Shown: positions 1-9,700 of the stretch, in pieces
How positions within the stretch are numbered: position 1 is the first letter of the stretch
Layout of the letters: the number at the start of each line of letters is the position of its first letter
IMG/VR virus record: IMGVR_UViG_3300021376_000029
Span: 21,289-85,288 of that record
Reading direction: 5' to 3' (one strand)
From: a virus
DNA: 64,000 nucleotides
The notes under the pieces: model-generated
The model's input: only the letters and a program-made list of their open reading frames with translations
Databases searched by the model: none
What the model was told of the DNA's origin: nothing
Translations under genes and position numbers: made by a program

Positions 1-751
1 ACTCTGCCAGAATTTTTTCAATCTCTACCTCAGCATCTTCATAAATTTCTCTACCATTTAATGTAATACCTCCAGGAAGAGATACATTTCTAAACTTAAT
101 TAAGTTCTGTCCCCACTGACGTTTGATAAGTGCAGTTGCATACTTCTTCATCCAAACATCATTCCACACCTCAGTGCATTGAGCGGGGTCAAGCATTCTG
201 TAACAATCAATTAAGATATAATTACCTGACGTTAGTTGATCAAAATCAGTATCCAGCCAAAGTTTATTTTCTCTTTTATTAAAACGAATCGGTTTGAAGT
301 TTGAAATAACCCAATCAAGAGTTTCCAAGTAACTCTTAATCATATAGTAATTAAGAATTTCCATTGAACCAAAGTTATAAAAATCATTCAAAAACAATTG
401 ATACTTGATACTAAAAATATTTCCTGATACTGATGATACACTATTATCCTGAGCATATACTTGAGTAATGCCAAGAATATGATCTGGAATTTGAATGTAA
501 TTATTTTGTTCTATTAATGTTGTGCCTGATATTGTTGTATTAGTTTTTGCTGCAGCAACCATCTGAGGTGTAATCTGCATTTTAAGAATGGTACGAATAC
601 TACCATCAAAGTGACGCTCTTGAAAGAATTGAATAGCATCATCAATCGCATCTTCAATCTGATCATCATCCACATTAATTTCAAGCACAGGAAAACCAAG
701 TTTCCTTAAGCAATAATCAATTAATTGTTGTCTGGAGGCGGGACGAGCCAT
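1..751 (-). CDS. 13: Neck protein gp13 (3' end cut by window edge)
   Basis: I translated this myself: about 250 codons from the ATG at 751, open to the window edge, so the C-terminus is missing. The N-terminus (MARPASRQQLIDYCLRKLGF, then an acidic DDDQIEDAIDDAIQFF stretch) is typical of cyanophage homologues of T4 gp13, which with gp14 forms the neck joining portal and tail. T4 gp13 is 309 aa, so only the last residues should be lost. It sits downstream of the fibre and accessory genes on the same strand and has its own late promoter box at 785-792. Gene order baseplate, fibres, then gp13 fits cyanomyoviruses. Naming rests on remembered family sequence plus context. Confidence 0.85.
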   Translation of the reverse strand, partial: MARPASRQQLIDYCLRKLGFPVLEINVDDDQIEDAIDDAIQFFQERHFDGSIRTILKMQITPQMVAAAKTNTTISGTTLIEQNNYIQIPDHILGITQVYAQDNSVSSVSGNIFSIKYQLFLNDFYNFGSMEILNYYMIKSYLETLDWVISNFKPIRFNKRENKLWLDTDFDQLTSGNYILIDCYRMLDPAQCTEVWNDVWMKKYATALIKRQWGQNLIKFRNVSLPGGITLNGREIYEDAEVEIEKILAE

Positions 752-784
752 GAATACAAAAATAACCCTTAGTTTCCTAAAAGA

Positions 785-792
785 TATTTATA
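785..792 (-). promoter_or_regulatory. T4-type late promoter box for gp13
   Basis: The minus strand reads TATAAATA, the exact T4 late promoter hexamer-plus core recognised by the gp55 sigma factor. It lies about 33 nt upstream of the gp13 start, in the short gap after the halogenase stop codon. Confidence 0.7.
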
Positions 793-794
793 AA

Positions 795-2030
795 TTAATA
801 TTTAAATTCAGCACCAGACCATCTGATTTTAGGTCGGTTTTCATCAGTCCAAGTATCTGTCATCCAACGATGAACATATGCAAGGTCTTCTCTTGAATGC
901 ATAAAAATTCTTTGAAGTGTATTAGTAGCAACCTCTCCATTGTTCACAACCTCAGTCAATTTATCAATACCAGCGGAAGGATGATAATATGTTACACGCT
1001 TAGCTTCTTCAGATTTATCTTGCCAAAATTTACTATCTTTGAAAATTGAACCATATTGATAATGAAAAGCTAATTCTTGTTCATAACTAATCATTAACCT
1101 TTCATACTTGACATTATAGATGCATCTCTTAAGATAATCTATTTTTTCATTAAGATAGTCACAAATTTGACTAGCAAATTCAACATACATTAAAATTGAA
1201 TATGCTTGTAAAGGTTCTACGAAAAATAAACGATTTCCATTTGCTGCAACTCTGGGGGATTCAAGAATAAATCTTGCTCTTTTTGGATTCCAAGTTATAA
1301 CTTTTCCTTTTTTACCACGACTCTCTAATTTATATGTAACTTCTTCGGGAGAAATATAATTTGTATTGAATAAGTATCCCTTTCTTACAACATTTTCTTT
1401 TGGAAATGGTAAATTAAATTCCCATCCATCCTCAGTAGCATTATGAACGGTACAATCTTTGCTTATAATTCCTGGATAAACTTCAAAATCGTCATCTCTA
1501 TATAAGTATCCTGCATTTACGGTGTGAAAAGCAGGTGTTACGGATTTGTTATGATCATAATTCCAACCAGTACAATTAATAACAAAATCGTACCTTTTAT
1601 CATTGACCATCACATAATCACCATAATCTTTTAAATCTGAAACTTTTTCAGCATGATACTTTATTCCACGTTCTTCTAATGCATCATTTAAAAATTTATT
1701 TAATACTACAGTATCAAAATGAAATGAACCTATACCACTGTTTGCATCTGGAGGATGCCCACCAAATCCATGTACCCACGGAACACCAGTACCCCAGTTA
1801 ATAAATGTAACACCACGTTTTCTGGACATCAATCCTTTTTCAATAAGATCATCCATACGAAAACCAAGTGCTTCATAAAGAAGATTTGGGAAATGTGGAG
1901 TTGTTGATTCTCCTACAGAAACAGGAGGGATATCTGGATCATAAAAAATTTCTATATCATGTTTATTCAATATACAAACACACGCTTGAATAATAGAAGA
2001 AGTGCCTTTACCAATGATTGCGATTTTCAT
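795..2030 (-). CDS. Flavin-dependent (tryptophan) halogenase-like protein
   Basis: A 411-aa protein resembling FAD-dependent tryptophan halogenases of the PrnA type, which use FADH2, O2 and halide to make HOCl and halogenate aromatic substrates. Visible marks are an N-terminal dinucleotide fold (KIAIIGKGTSS), the VGES segment near residues 39-42 equivalent to VGEA of PrnA, and K71 in SRKRGVTFINW, which aligns with the catalytic lysine (K79 of PrnA). A later FVEPLQAYS segment matches the FAD-side FxDP region. The diagnostic W-x-W-x-I-P is degenerate (WEFNLP), and the protein is about 100 residues shorter than typical family members, so the chemistry and substrate are uncertain. It is the last gene of a minus-strand group with three oxygenase-like genes (gaps of 5-20 bp or overlaps). 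It could be a flavin monooxygenase that does not halogenate. Confidence 0.75.
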   Translation of the reverse strand: MKIAIIGKGTSSIIQACVCILNKHDIEIFYDPDIPPVSVGESTTPHFPNLLYEALGFRMDDLIEKGLMSRKRGVTFINWGTGVPWVHGFGGHPPDANSGIGSFHFDTVVLNKFLNDALEERGIKYHAEKVSDLKDYGDYVMVNDKRYDFVINCTGWNYDHNKSVTPAFHTVNAGYLYRDDDFEVYPGIISKDCTVHNATEDGWEFNLPFPKENVVRKGYLFNTNYISPEEVTYKLESRGKKGKVITWNPKRARFILESPRVAANGNRLFFVEPLQAYSILMYVEFASQICDYLNEKIDYLKRCIYNVKYERLMISYEQELAFHYQYGSIFKDSKFWQDKSEEAKRVTYYHPSAGIDKLTEVVNNGEVATNTLQRIFMHSREDLAYVHRWMTDTWTDENRPKIRWSGAEFKY

Positions 2031-2035
2031 AATAG

Positions 2036-2581
2036 TTATCTAAGATTAAATGATAAAATAGTACGTTTAGAATTATTAAAACTAGGAACAGTAAAATGCA
2101 GTAAAGATGCTGGAAAAAGTATTAGAGATCCTTCAAATATATTTTTGGGTACAAATATTTGCTGAGAACCTGTTACAAAATCATTGTATGGGCATATAAA
2201 GTGAGTGGGTTTATGGTATTTGGGATCAAAATCCATGAAACAAACCGCACTAAATCCAAGACCACCATGATTATGAACTTGATGAAACATATCGTTGTAG
2301 GTAGTTTCAATCCAAGAATCACTAATTTTATATGGTGGTAATCTAAATTGAATTAAAAATTGATTAATTTCTGGTTTTAAAATATTATAAACTTTTTCAG
2401 AGTAGTTATATTTTGCTTCTGCATTTTTATGATAGTCCGTTATTAAATTTTCAGTATTATGTGATGGTGCTCCTTCAAATTTTTTTAAAGATAATAATTT
2501 TTGTTTTTTATTATCCCAATCACTTATTCTAAAATGAACAAGTGGTATTTTAAACATATCAAATACACTGACCGTACTCAT
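2036..2581 (-). CDS. 2OG-Fe(II) oxygenase-like protein (Oxy_5 type)
   Basis: A 181-aa protein with the layout of the short phage 2-oxoglutarate/Fe(II) oxygenases (PF13759-like). It has an HNHGGLGFS segment at residues 103-111 corresponding to the HxHPxxxxSG metal-site strand, then GSLILFPASLLHFTVP with the distal histidine at 162, and a C-terminal RTILSFNL with R173 as the likely 2OG-binding arginine. Such enzymes hydroxylate or otherwise oxidise protein, nucleotide or small-molecule substrates. It ends 5 bp before the halogenase start and has a late box (CATAAATA) upstream, so the two are probably co-expressed late. Substrate unknown. Confidence 0.7.
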   Translation of the reverse strand: MSTVSVFDMFKIPLVHFRISDWDNKKQKLLSLKKFEGAPSHNTENLITDYHKNAEAKYNYSEKVYNILKPEINQFLIQFRLPPYKISDSWIETTYNDMFHQVHNHGGLGFSAVCFMDFDPKYHKPTHFICPYNDFVTGSQQIFVPKNIFEGSLILFPASLLHFTVPSFNNSKRTILSFNLR

Positions 2582-2601
2582 ACTTTGAATCTCACTTAAA
2601 A

Positions 2602-3225
2602 TTATTTATGGTTAAAAAAGAAAACTTGATTTACTCTGTAAGTATCAAAATAGTAATCATCTTCAATATTCATTCCATGTAAAAATTTCAATCCATCAAA
2701 TAGTACAAGACTATTGAATGTTGATTTAAAAGTTTTAATAACTCTCCATTTGTTTTTATCTCTCCAAGGACAATTATGTTCACTGGTTGTTATACTGTCA
2801 TTTATATTTTCATATAAGTTAGTTCCAGCATTTTCATTTTCAGTAAAGTATACAATACCATTGTATCCATTATCTCTATGAGGCCACCAATAATTATTTT
2901 TATAATCGTTAAAATCTTTACTTATAAATTTGGTAATATTATTGACAATATAATTTTGTTTTTGAGAAGATTGAATGCAAATATTTTCTAGGTAACGATT
3001 GACATGTATTATTTGATCAGTTTCAATCCTTTGTCTTCTATCATCAAAATGCACACCATTATAAGATGGTTTTTGATCTGCTTTCCATAAAGAAGTTTGA
3101 TATTGACTAAAAAAATTAAAAACTTCTATAGGATATTTGTAAAAATTTTGTATAGTATACACAGGTGAATTGTCAATGTATTCTATATTAATTTCACTAG
3201 ATGTATTGATTTCAAAAATATTCAT
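2602..3225 (-). CDS. Beta-helix oxygenase-like protein (DUF6445-like)
   Basis: 207 aa. I see a complete facial-triad pattern: WWPHRDN gives H116 and D118, NSLVLFDGLKFLHGMN gives H183, and YRVNQVFFF gives R197. Spacing and the GIVYFTENENAGTNLY strand fit a double-stranded beta-helix Fe(II)/2OG enzyme of the DUF6445 kind, a family that I recall being encoded near tryptophan halogenases in bacteria. The start overlaps the stop of the upstream oxygenase gene (3222) by 4 bp, implying translational coupling. It shares fold pattern but little sequence with its neighbours at 2036 and 3222; its closest relatives in the window seem to be the two plus-strand genes at 4791 and 5602. Function inferred, substrate unknown. 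Confidence 0.65.
   Translation of the reverse strand: MNIFEINTSSEINIEYIDNSPVYTIQNFYKYPIEVFNFFSQYQTSLWKADQKPSYNGVHFDDRRQRIETDQIIHVNRYLENICIQSSQKQNYIVNNITKFISKDFNDYKNNYWWPHRDNGYNGIVYFTENENAGTNLYENINDSITTSEHNCPWRDKNKWRVIKTFKSTFNSLVLFDGLKFLHGMNIEDDYYFDTYRVNQVFFFNHK
2603..2610 (-). promoter_or_regulatory. Late promoter box (CATAAATA)
   Basis: The minus strand reads CATAAATA, matching NATAAATA, about 22-29 nt upstream of the ATG at 2581. It overlaps the stop-codon end of the preceding gene (2602-3225). Confidence 0.55.
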
Positions 3226-3818
3226 GTTTTTTTATTTTCTAATACTATGTTAAATGAAACTACAATTTTTTCACCAGGATTATACTGAATGGGTGTTGAG
3301 TGTTCTAAATTGCTATGAAATATAAGTAATCTTCCTGGTTCACATTTTACAGGATGTATCATGGTACTCAATTCATTCATCTTTTCTGGATTTTCATAAA
3401 AATTTTTCTGTTCGTCATGAAAAAGAATATGATTTTCTTGAGTAGTTTTTATATAGTATGCTCCAGATAAGAAAGAACCAGGATGTAAATGAGGAAATAA
3501 GAAATCACCTTTATCACTAATATTAAACCACATTGTCTGTATGAATGCTTGAGGAATCCTTGAGCGTTGATATCCATATTCAATCATAAATTCTTTTGTT
3601 GATTTAATAATTTCATCAGCAAGTAAATTAAATGGTTGCATCTTGTGCAAATTATCAGCTCCTCCATGAGAAGAGTTGACATTAAAGTTTGCTGCTCTTC
3701 TAGTTCTAGATTTTAAATTATGAACACTTTTTTCTAATTCAGATAAAATTTCAGAACAAACATTATCTTTTATGTAATAACATTTGGGAAATATTGGTAA
3801 GATTTTACCACTCATCAT
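3222..3818 (-). CDS. 2OG-Fe(II) oxygenase-like protein (Oxy_5 type)
   Basis: About 198 aa if it starts at the tandem ATGATG at 3818/3815, chosen because a GAGAGG ribosome site sits about 9 nt upstream; an in-frame ATG at 3854 would overlap the upstream gene by about 50 nt. It carries the classic PF13759 signature FPHLHPGSFLSGAYYI followed by GRLLIFHSNLEHSTP and KIVVSFNI, i.e. HxHP, distal His and terminal strand. Family members are short stand-alone oxygenases common in cyanophages, usually without known substrate. The start overlaps the stop of the 110-aa gene (3805) and the stop overlaps the next start by 4 bp, so it belongs to one coupled operon with the halogenase. Confidence 0.75.
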   Translation of the reverse strand: MMSGKILPIFPKCYYIKDNVCSEILSELEKSVHNLKSRTRRAANFNVNSSHGGADNLHKMQPFNLLADEIIKSTKEFMIEYGYQRSRIPQAFIQTMWFNISDKGDFLFPHLHPGSFLSGAYYIKTTQENHILFHDEQKNFYENPEKMNELSTMIHPVKCEPGRLLIFHSNLEHSTPIQYNPGEKIVVSFNIVLENKKT

Positions 3819-4137
3819 TTTCAGATTCCTCTCCATCTCTAGGTACAAAATCAATTACAACTTCAGGTCCTTTTCCAGTTTTTACAGCTTCTTCTAAAAG
3901 AAAATGTTTTACCATATTAAAAGTTTCAAATACTAATTGCTGATATTCAAATTCAACCCACCATAACACATCTTCTTCATCAACATTATCATAATCTGTA
4001 TCAAACGTTTCGTCATTTTCATCTACTTCCTTTGGTTTTTTTAAAACAACTTCAATTACCATGTGAGTATCAACGCCATGTTTTTCTTCTGCTTGTAAAG
4101 CAATGTCCATTATAGGAAGTTCAGAAACTAATGCCAT
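3805..4137 (-). CDS. Acidic hypothetical protein
   Basis: 110 aa, first gene of the minus-strand halogenase operon. It has a strongly acidic middle (VDENDETFDTDYDNVDEED) and a Trp pair (LWWVEFEY). No catalytic motif or membrane segment is seen. It may be a small adaptor or regulator of the oxygenase group or an unrelated virion-associated protein; I do not recognise a family. The 3' end overlaps the next gene's start by about 14 bp. Confidence 0.6.
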   Translation of the reverse strand: MALVSELPIMDIALQAEEKHGVDTHMVIEVVLKKPKEVDENDETFDTDYDNVDEEDVLWWVEFEYQQLVFETFNMVKHFLLEEAVKTGKGPEVVIDFVPRDGEESENDEW

Positions 4138-4252
4138 ATAAAATCTCCGTTTATAATCTATGTAGGAACAATAAATTTATGTATATGTAGTAATAGCACT
4201 ACATTTAATCTAAAATTCAAGTACTAAATAATTTAAATTCCTTAAGTATATA

Positions 4253-4281
4253 TTGACTTGACGGGATTGACTTTTTATACT
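4253..4281 (+). promoter_or_regulatory. Sigma70-type promoter for the plus-strand trio
   Basis: TTGACT (4253-4258), a 17-bp spacer and TATACT (4276-4281) form a near-consensus host-type promoter. The predicted start is near 4288, about 22 nt before the ATG at 4310. It lies in the 172-bp divergent gap between the two oxygenase groups and drives the only plus-strand genes in the window. Confidence 0.65.
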
Positions 4282-4309
4282 AAAATTGTAGTTAGAGATT
4301 TTTAAAACA

Positions 4310-4780
4310 ATGAGTGTTAAACTTTGCTTACTTAAAACAGGTCAAACTGTAATTGGCGATCTTAAAGAGGTAGTTGATCATGCAGAAAACAAAACCATGG
4401 GATATAAAATTATTGAACCCTATTCAATAGATTTTGAATACAGAAACACACTTACTGTTGATGGGAATGAAAAAGTTAAAAATTCAACTTTAGATAACGC
4501 AGGGGTAAAGTTTAATTTTTGGGCTCCTCTTTCTGCACAAAGAGAATTTAATTTTCCATATGAATTTATTGATGTAATTTATGAACCACATCAAGAAATT
4601 GTAAGTTTATATAATTCTGTAGTTAATCATTACATTGAAGAAAATACAATTACTCAAACCGTTAATGGTGAAGATGTAATCATTACTTACAATCAAGATC
4701 TTGAAGAAAAAATTCAAGAATCAAATCAGGTTAGATTAAAAGAAGCAGAAAATAACGAAGAACCTGAAAATCTTAACTAA
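4310..4780 (+). CDS. Conserved cyanophage hypothetical protein
   Basis: 156 aa. The opening MSVKLCLLKTGQTVIGDLKE looks like a short Sm-like beta-barrel start, a pattern I remember from unannotated cyanophage proteins; the C-terminal third is charged and probably disordered or coiled (EKIQESNQVRLKEAENNEE). It is the first gene after a strong sigma70-like promoter and is followed 10 bp later by a beta-helix oxygenase-like gene with an AAGAGGT ribosome site. Function unknown. Confidence 0.65.
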   Translation: MSVKLCLLKTGQTVIGDLKEVVDHAENKTMGYKIIEPYSIDFEYRNTLTVDGNEKVKNSTLDNAGVKFNFWAPLSAQREFNFPYEFIDVIYEPHQEIVSLYNSVVNHYIEENTITQTVNGEDVIITYNQDLEEKIQESNQVRLKEAENNEEPENLN

Positions 4781-4790
4781 AGAGGTTATT

Positions 4791-5618
4791 ATGTTTGAAA
4801 ATATTGACGAAATTAAAAAAATAGATTTTACTAAACTGTTTGAAATAAATGGTTCTGAAGTTCAGTCTCAAATTTATGATAATTTAAATTATATCACCAT
4901 TGACAATTTTTTTAAAAATCCACATGATATAGTTGATGTATTGAAATTATTTCCAATAAATGACAAAAGTAAATTTTACGAAAAAATTTCCGAACTGAAA
5001 AAAACTAAGTGGTTACAGCAACCAGGACTACAACAGTTTTTTCCAATTAACTACCTAGAAAGTCTTTCATTTACTTTATATAAACTTCTCGCAGAATATG
5101 ATTATGTTCCATATGATATTGAAAATAGTGGAGACTATCTGCGTTTAGGTAGACAATTATCTCAATTTGTATATTATAGTAATATTTTTTACCCAGGAAT
5201 TTTAAAAATAAGCAATAACAACCTACCTCATTTTGATCAAAGTCAATTTGCATTTAATATTTTTCTTAGCGAAAATGTTGGTGGAGGGACATCATTCTAT
5301 AACTTAGTCTACAACAATAAGAGATATGCAAGTTTAAATGCTGTTTTATCAGAAACAGATCCTGCAATGAAAGAGGGCATCAAAAATGAATTAAATAAGA
5401 TGAATGATACTTGCGAAGTTGCACCTTATGATGCTTTTGAAGGAAATGAAATGTGGGAAAAATACCACACCATTGAATATAAATTTAATAGACTATGCCT
5501 TTATAAAGGTAACTTTTGGCATAATGTATATTATGACGCAAATACAGAAACTAATATAAGATATTCTTTATCAGCTACTTACTCGCCATCAATGGATCCA
5601 AATGAAGAACATTATTGA
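4791..5618 (+). CDS. Beta-helix Fe(II)/2OG-like protein, paralogue A
   Basis: 275 aa. The metal-site pattern is intact: LPHFDQ gives H147 and D149, KGNFWHNVYYD gives H244, and NIRYSL gives R257. The strand FNIFLSENVGGGTSFYN after the HxD is shared with the minus-strand gene at 2602. The adjacent gene at 5602 is a clear paralogue (shared LPH-D, GxFWHNV, RIRYSL/NIRYSL), so this is a tandem duplication that has diverged. Likely a DUF6445-like oxidoreductase; the N-terminal 100 residues are a helical domain of unknown role. The strong upstream promoter suggests expression separate from the late minus-strand group. Confidence 0.65.
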   Translation: MFENIDEIKKIDFTKLFEINGSEVQSQIYDNLNYITIDNFFKNPHDIVDVLKLFPINDKSKFYEKISELKKTKWLQQPGLQQFFPINYLESLSFTLYKLLAEYDYVPYDIENSGDYLRLGRQLSQFVYYSNIFYPGILKISNNNLPHFDQSQFAFNIFLSENVGGGTSFYNLVYNNKRYASLNAVLSETDPAMKEGIKNELNKMNDTCEVAPYDAFEGNEMWEKYHTIEYKFNRLCLYKGNFWHNVYYDANTETNIRYSLSATYSPSMDPNEEHY

Positions 5619-6390
5619 TCATAAAAATAATATTTCAATATCTGATTTTAATTTATTTTCTATAAAAGAATTAGAAAATCTATTTTCTATTAATGATAAT
5701 ATTGAAATTAATTTTCATAGAGCTGATCAATTAGAGTATATAACAATATCTGATTTTTTAAGGTATCCAGAAGATGTAAAAAAATTTCTAATCAAATTTC
5801 CTTCCGAAGATAGATTACAAAGTATTATAGAAATAAATCAGATAGTAGTAAATAAAGCTCCTGGATTTCAACAACCATTTAATAATATATTCTTTCTTCC
5901 ATTATCAAATGCATTACATAAAATAGCTTTTGATCATGGATTCTGTAACTATGAATATGATAAAAGATATTGGGATTTTTATTCCAATTGTCTTCATTCG
6001 GGAATGCCCTCATTCAAGAAAAATTATTTACCGCACATTGATTCATTTGCTTTAGCTGCAAATTTATACCTTACTGATATTGAAGATACTTATACAGCAT
6101 TCTTTAAATTTATTGACTGTCAAGGAAATCAATATCCTAGCGTGCATAAATTAAAACTAAATCAACTTGCGATGAATGAATATATTAGTACGATGGCAGA
6201 TTACTCTGCATCTGAAGATTTAGGTGAGTGGCAAGTATTTCGTGGCAATAAACATTTTGTTGAGTATCATAGAATACCTTCTAACTTTAATTGCATAAGT
6301 ATGTACAGAGGTAAGTTCTGGCATAATGTACAGTTTGATGCTACTATACCAGACAGAATAAGATATTCTTTAGTTTGTGTACTTAAATAA
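5602..6390 (+). CDS. Beta-helix Fe(II)/2OG-like protein, paralogue B
   Basis: 262 aa, overlapping the end of paralogue A by 17 bp, so translation is probably coupled; I see no strong ribosome site of its own. Metal-site residues are LPHID (H145, D147), KFWHNV (H241) and RIRYSL (R254). The strand after HxD reads AANLYLTDIEDTYTAFF and lacks the GGG turn of paralogue A, which may alter substrate access. It ends a few bases before a strong bidirectional terminator. Function inferred from fold pattern only. Confidence 0.65.
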   Translation: MKNIIDHKNNISISDFNLFSIKELENLFSINDNIEINFHRADQLEYITISDFLRYPEDVKKFLIKFPSEDRLQSIIEINQIVVNKAPGFQQPFNNIFFLPLSNALHKIAFDHGFCNYEYDKRYWDFYSNCLHSGMPSFKKNYLPHIDSFALAANLYLTDIEDTYTAFFKFIDCQGNQYPSVHKLKLNQLAMNEYISTMADYSASEDLGEWQVFRGNKHFVEYHRIPSNFNCISMYRGKFWHNVQFDATIPDRIRYSLVCVLK

Positions 6391-6421
6391 AAAGAAACCC
6401 TCCTTTCGGAGGGTCTTTTTT
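6391..6421. terminator. Bidirectional rho-independent terminator
   Basis: A 7-bp stem ACCCTCC / GGAGGGT (6397-6414) with a TTTC loop is followed by CTTTTTT on the plus strand and preceded by an A-rich run (6390-6397) that gives a T-run on the minus strand. It separates the convergent genes ending at 6390 and 6426. Confidence 0.85.
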
Positions 6422-6425
6422 ATGC

Positions 6426-6728
6426 TTATGATGGCAGTTGATATTTTACTGGTACGTGTTGATTATATACTTTTTTAATCTTAGCACTAAGAATAGGATC
6501 TTCAAAATATTTAAGTGTCAATGCATCTTTACACGATATAACTTTTTCATAAGATTGTTTTGCTGGAAGAAATTCTTCCGATTCTGGATCTATCATATGC
6601 CAATCAAAATCACATGCTTGAATTGCTTCAACTAAATCTTCAAGGGTTACTTTATATTGTTTTGCTGAAGTATTTTCATATGGTTGAAGTGAAATATTAA
6701 GTTGTTTTGGATCTTGGATTTCTTCCAT
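6426..6728 (-). CDS. Hypothetical protein
   Basis: 100 aa, soluble, mixed charge (MEEIQDPKQLNISLQPYENT at the start). No recognised motif. It follows the 1896-aa fibre gene on the same strand, with an AGGAG ribosome site a few bases before the ATG (complement of ctcct at about 6737), and is closed by the terminator at 6391-6421. Probably the last gene of the fibre transcript; it could be a small assembly factor, but nothing in the sequence proves this. Confidence 0.6.
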   Translation of the reverse strand: MEEIQDPKQLNISLQPYENTSAKQYKVTLEDLVEAIQACDFDWHMIDPESEEFLPAKQSYEKVISCKDALTLKYFEDPILSAKIKKVYNQHVPVKYQLPS

Positions 6729-6763
6729 TTTAATTCTCCTAGTGTTTAAATTATATATTTAAA

Positions 6764-9700
6764 TTATGCCTGTGATTCTTTCCAGGTAACACGAGCGGTA
6801 GCTGAATATGGGTTTGCACTTGAAACACCAGTAGAGTCAATAACTTCCGCCACAAGTGTCAGAAGGTCAGGTCCATTTGGATATACACCATCACCACCGA
6901 GAATAGAGTTGCCCAGAGCACTGAGTTCACTAAGATCATAGGCAGTTGCAGCAGCAAGTCTTCTTGTACCTTCAATAGGACCACCAGCGGCTCTGAAGGC
7001 AAGAATCTTTTGGCCTCCAGATAAAGTTTCATTAGAGTTGTGTCTAACTAATTGACATAAAGAAGGACTATCAACATTAGCGAATGCATCAGTACTCAGT
7101 TCTGGATTAATAATCAATGAAATTTCAGTTTCATGAGTAACTTGAACTCCAACTGACTGAAGATTTAATTGCATTCTATTAATAATTTCTCTTTGACCAA
7201 CACTTCCAGTGATAGAAGAATCAACAGAAGGTGCAAGACGAATACTCAGAAGAGGAATATATGATGGAATCAAGTTGTCACTACCAGCAGGAGCGCCAAC
7301 GTTAAACGATGTCGTAGTTGGAACTGCGGGGTTTCCTATTCTGGCATTGATAGTTGAAGCATAGCCTCTGGGGAAGACGGTTGCAGAACCTTCTTGATAC
7401 TGAATATAAACAAAGTAAGTTGAACCACTAACGAACGAACGAGAATTAATATTTCTTCCGTTTGAGAAATATCCCTGTGCAATTGCTGTATTATAGATTA
7501 GAGTATTAATGGTCAATTTACTTGCTTCACTGCTCGGAAATGGGATTCTAATAAAGTATTGTGAGTTGAAAGTATTGATTCTTTCTTCAATAATAACAGA
7601 ATTTCCATTAGATGATGAAGTTTGAGTTGTTGCATTAGTAAACTTAAGAACATTACCAGATGCAGTAAACAGATATGCTTCGTCATCCTGGAACATACCG
7701 TCCATAATTACCGAAGTACCCCAGTGGAACAAGGAAGGAACAAATGTTGGTGTTCCAATATTTTCAATTTCATAACGAGCAGGCAGGTTACCAGAACGGA
7801 AGTAAGATTCAAGAAGTTTATTATTGTGTTTGAACTCATGAACATACTTTACATGACCATGTTGGTCTTTAAATCCAAAACGAATCTTACCAGCACCATA
7901 CCATGAATAATCTGCATAGCACATTTGAATTCTACCAATATTTAATACATAACCAGATGGACCAGATCCATCACACTTATCAATATTCCATTGAAGTTGT
8001 GGAACTCTTACATCAATCGTCTTAGTTCCAATAACGTTACTATTTGTTACACCCTTATATGATGGTTGAACCGTTATTGAAGTGTTATTGGTTATTTTTA
8101 CAACCTTGTGAGTCATACCACGAATAACAATTTTATCACCTTTTTGAAGTTGTGAACTAAACTGAGTACTCGTGCCTACGATAATTCCAGATCCTTTTGT
8201 TACTGAAAGAGTACCCGTCAACTGTTGTACTGAAGATCTTCTGACACAATTTATATTTTGACCATCAAATTCAAAGAAGAATCCATTTTGGAAATCAAAC
8301 ATTCCAGCACGTACTGAGGAATTATTCCATTTTTCTACAGCAAATGATGGGAATCCACCTGAAGTACTAACTCCAGCAGGAACATCTTTAAGTTGAACTC
8401 TAAATGTAAAGTCATCAATTATAGTAGCAACAGAAACTTTCTTATTAAATACATCATTATCAGATCCTACAATACATACATATGAACCAACGATACAATT
8501 ATGAGGTCTATTTGATACAATTGTTGCTAATTTTGCTGGTTCTAATGTAATAGGAACATCAGTTATAGATGCAGTTAATGTTTGTGATAAGACAAGAGTG
8601 GTACTATTTAATACAGAATCAATTTGACAAGCATCAAGTGTTACACCAGAGGGAAGTCCAGTGATTTCCATGTAAGGAACAACACCAGCAGTTGAACCAC
8701 TGACCACAGTAAGTCTATTTTCCCCTGAAACACCAGTAACACGCAGTGAAGTTGTAGTTCCTTGTGGAGTATATGCTAAGGATGTAATTGGATTTTGTGG
8801 AATAAAGTTAATAGCAAATGAAGTTTGAATACCTTTACCTGACTGATAACGGAAATACTTACGAGTTTGACGGCAAATAAGACCATCAGGAGATTTAGAA
8901 GTACCAATTTCCATACCACCATCAAATGGTCTATGTAGATAGTAACCATCAGGTCTTACATAAATGAATGTAGGAATGAAGTACTTGAGACTACTTCCAG
9001 TAAATGTAAATGGCGTATCAACTAATATAGAACCATCATCTTTAATTGCATTAATAGATCTTGTGACAATAGTTCCAGGGGTCGTTGCACTATTAACAAT
9101 ACGAATAGTATCACCTACTTTAAAGTAACGTTTAAAGTTGGTATTATTACCAAGGATTGTTCTTGCTGTAATAGTAGTACCACTAGTGACTGATACAGTA
9201 CCAGCGCCAGTGATTAATCCTGAAAGATTTGCTGTGATTAATTGATGTGAACCAGAGCCAGTAGAAGTCATTGTTACAGCAGTGCCACTTTGAGCATTAG
9301 CAAGAGTAGTGGCAAGTCTAATTCTGGTATCATCAAGTACAATGACAAAATAATCTGTATTATGTGTCAAACCACCAATCGCAGTGCCACCAGCAGTATT
9401 GTAAATAATTCTTGTTCCTGGTGAGAAGAAGTGATTTGGTATTGTAAGGAATCCATTAGCACCTGTTGTTACTGCAAGAGCAGCATTGAAAGGTTTATTA
9501 CCTGGAGATAATTTAAATGGAAGGGTAATTTCAAGAGTTTTATCATTGATTGCTCTAGTAGTGGTATAAGAACCGTCAACTGCACCAAATGTTGCGGATG
9601 CATTTTCAAATGACTGAATGCCAGTACCAGTGCTTGTAAGTACAATTTCATTAGTAAATCCTACCGTAGTTCCGAGTTGGAATCTATTGTTATTAATTGC

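Noticed and set aside
4224-4230. CTAAATA as a late promoter for the plus-strand genes
   Set aside because: It lies about 80 nt from the ATG and does not match TATAAATA well; the sigma70 promoter at 4253-4281 explains the unit better.
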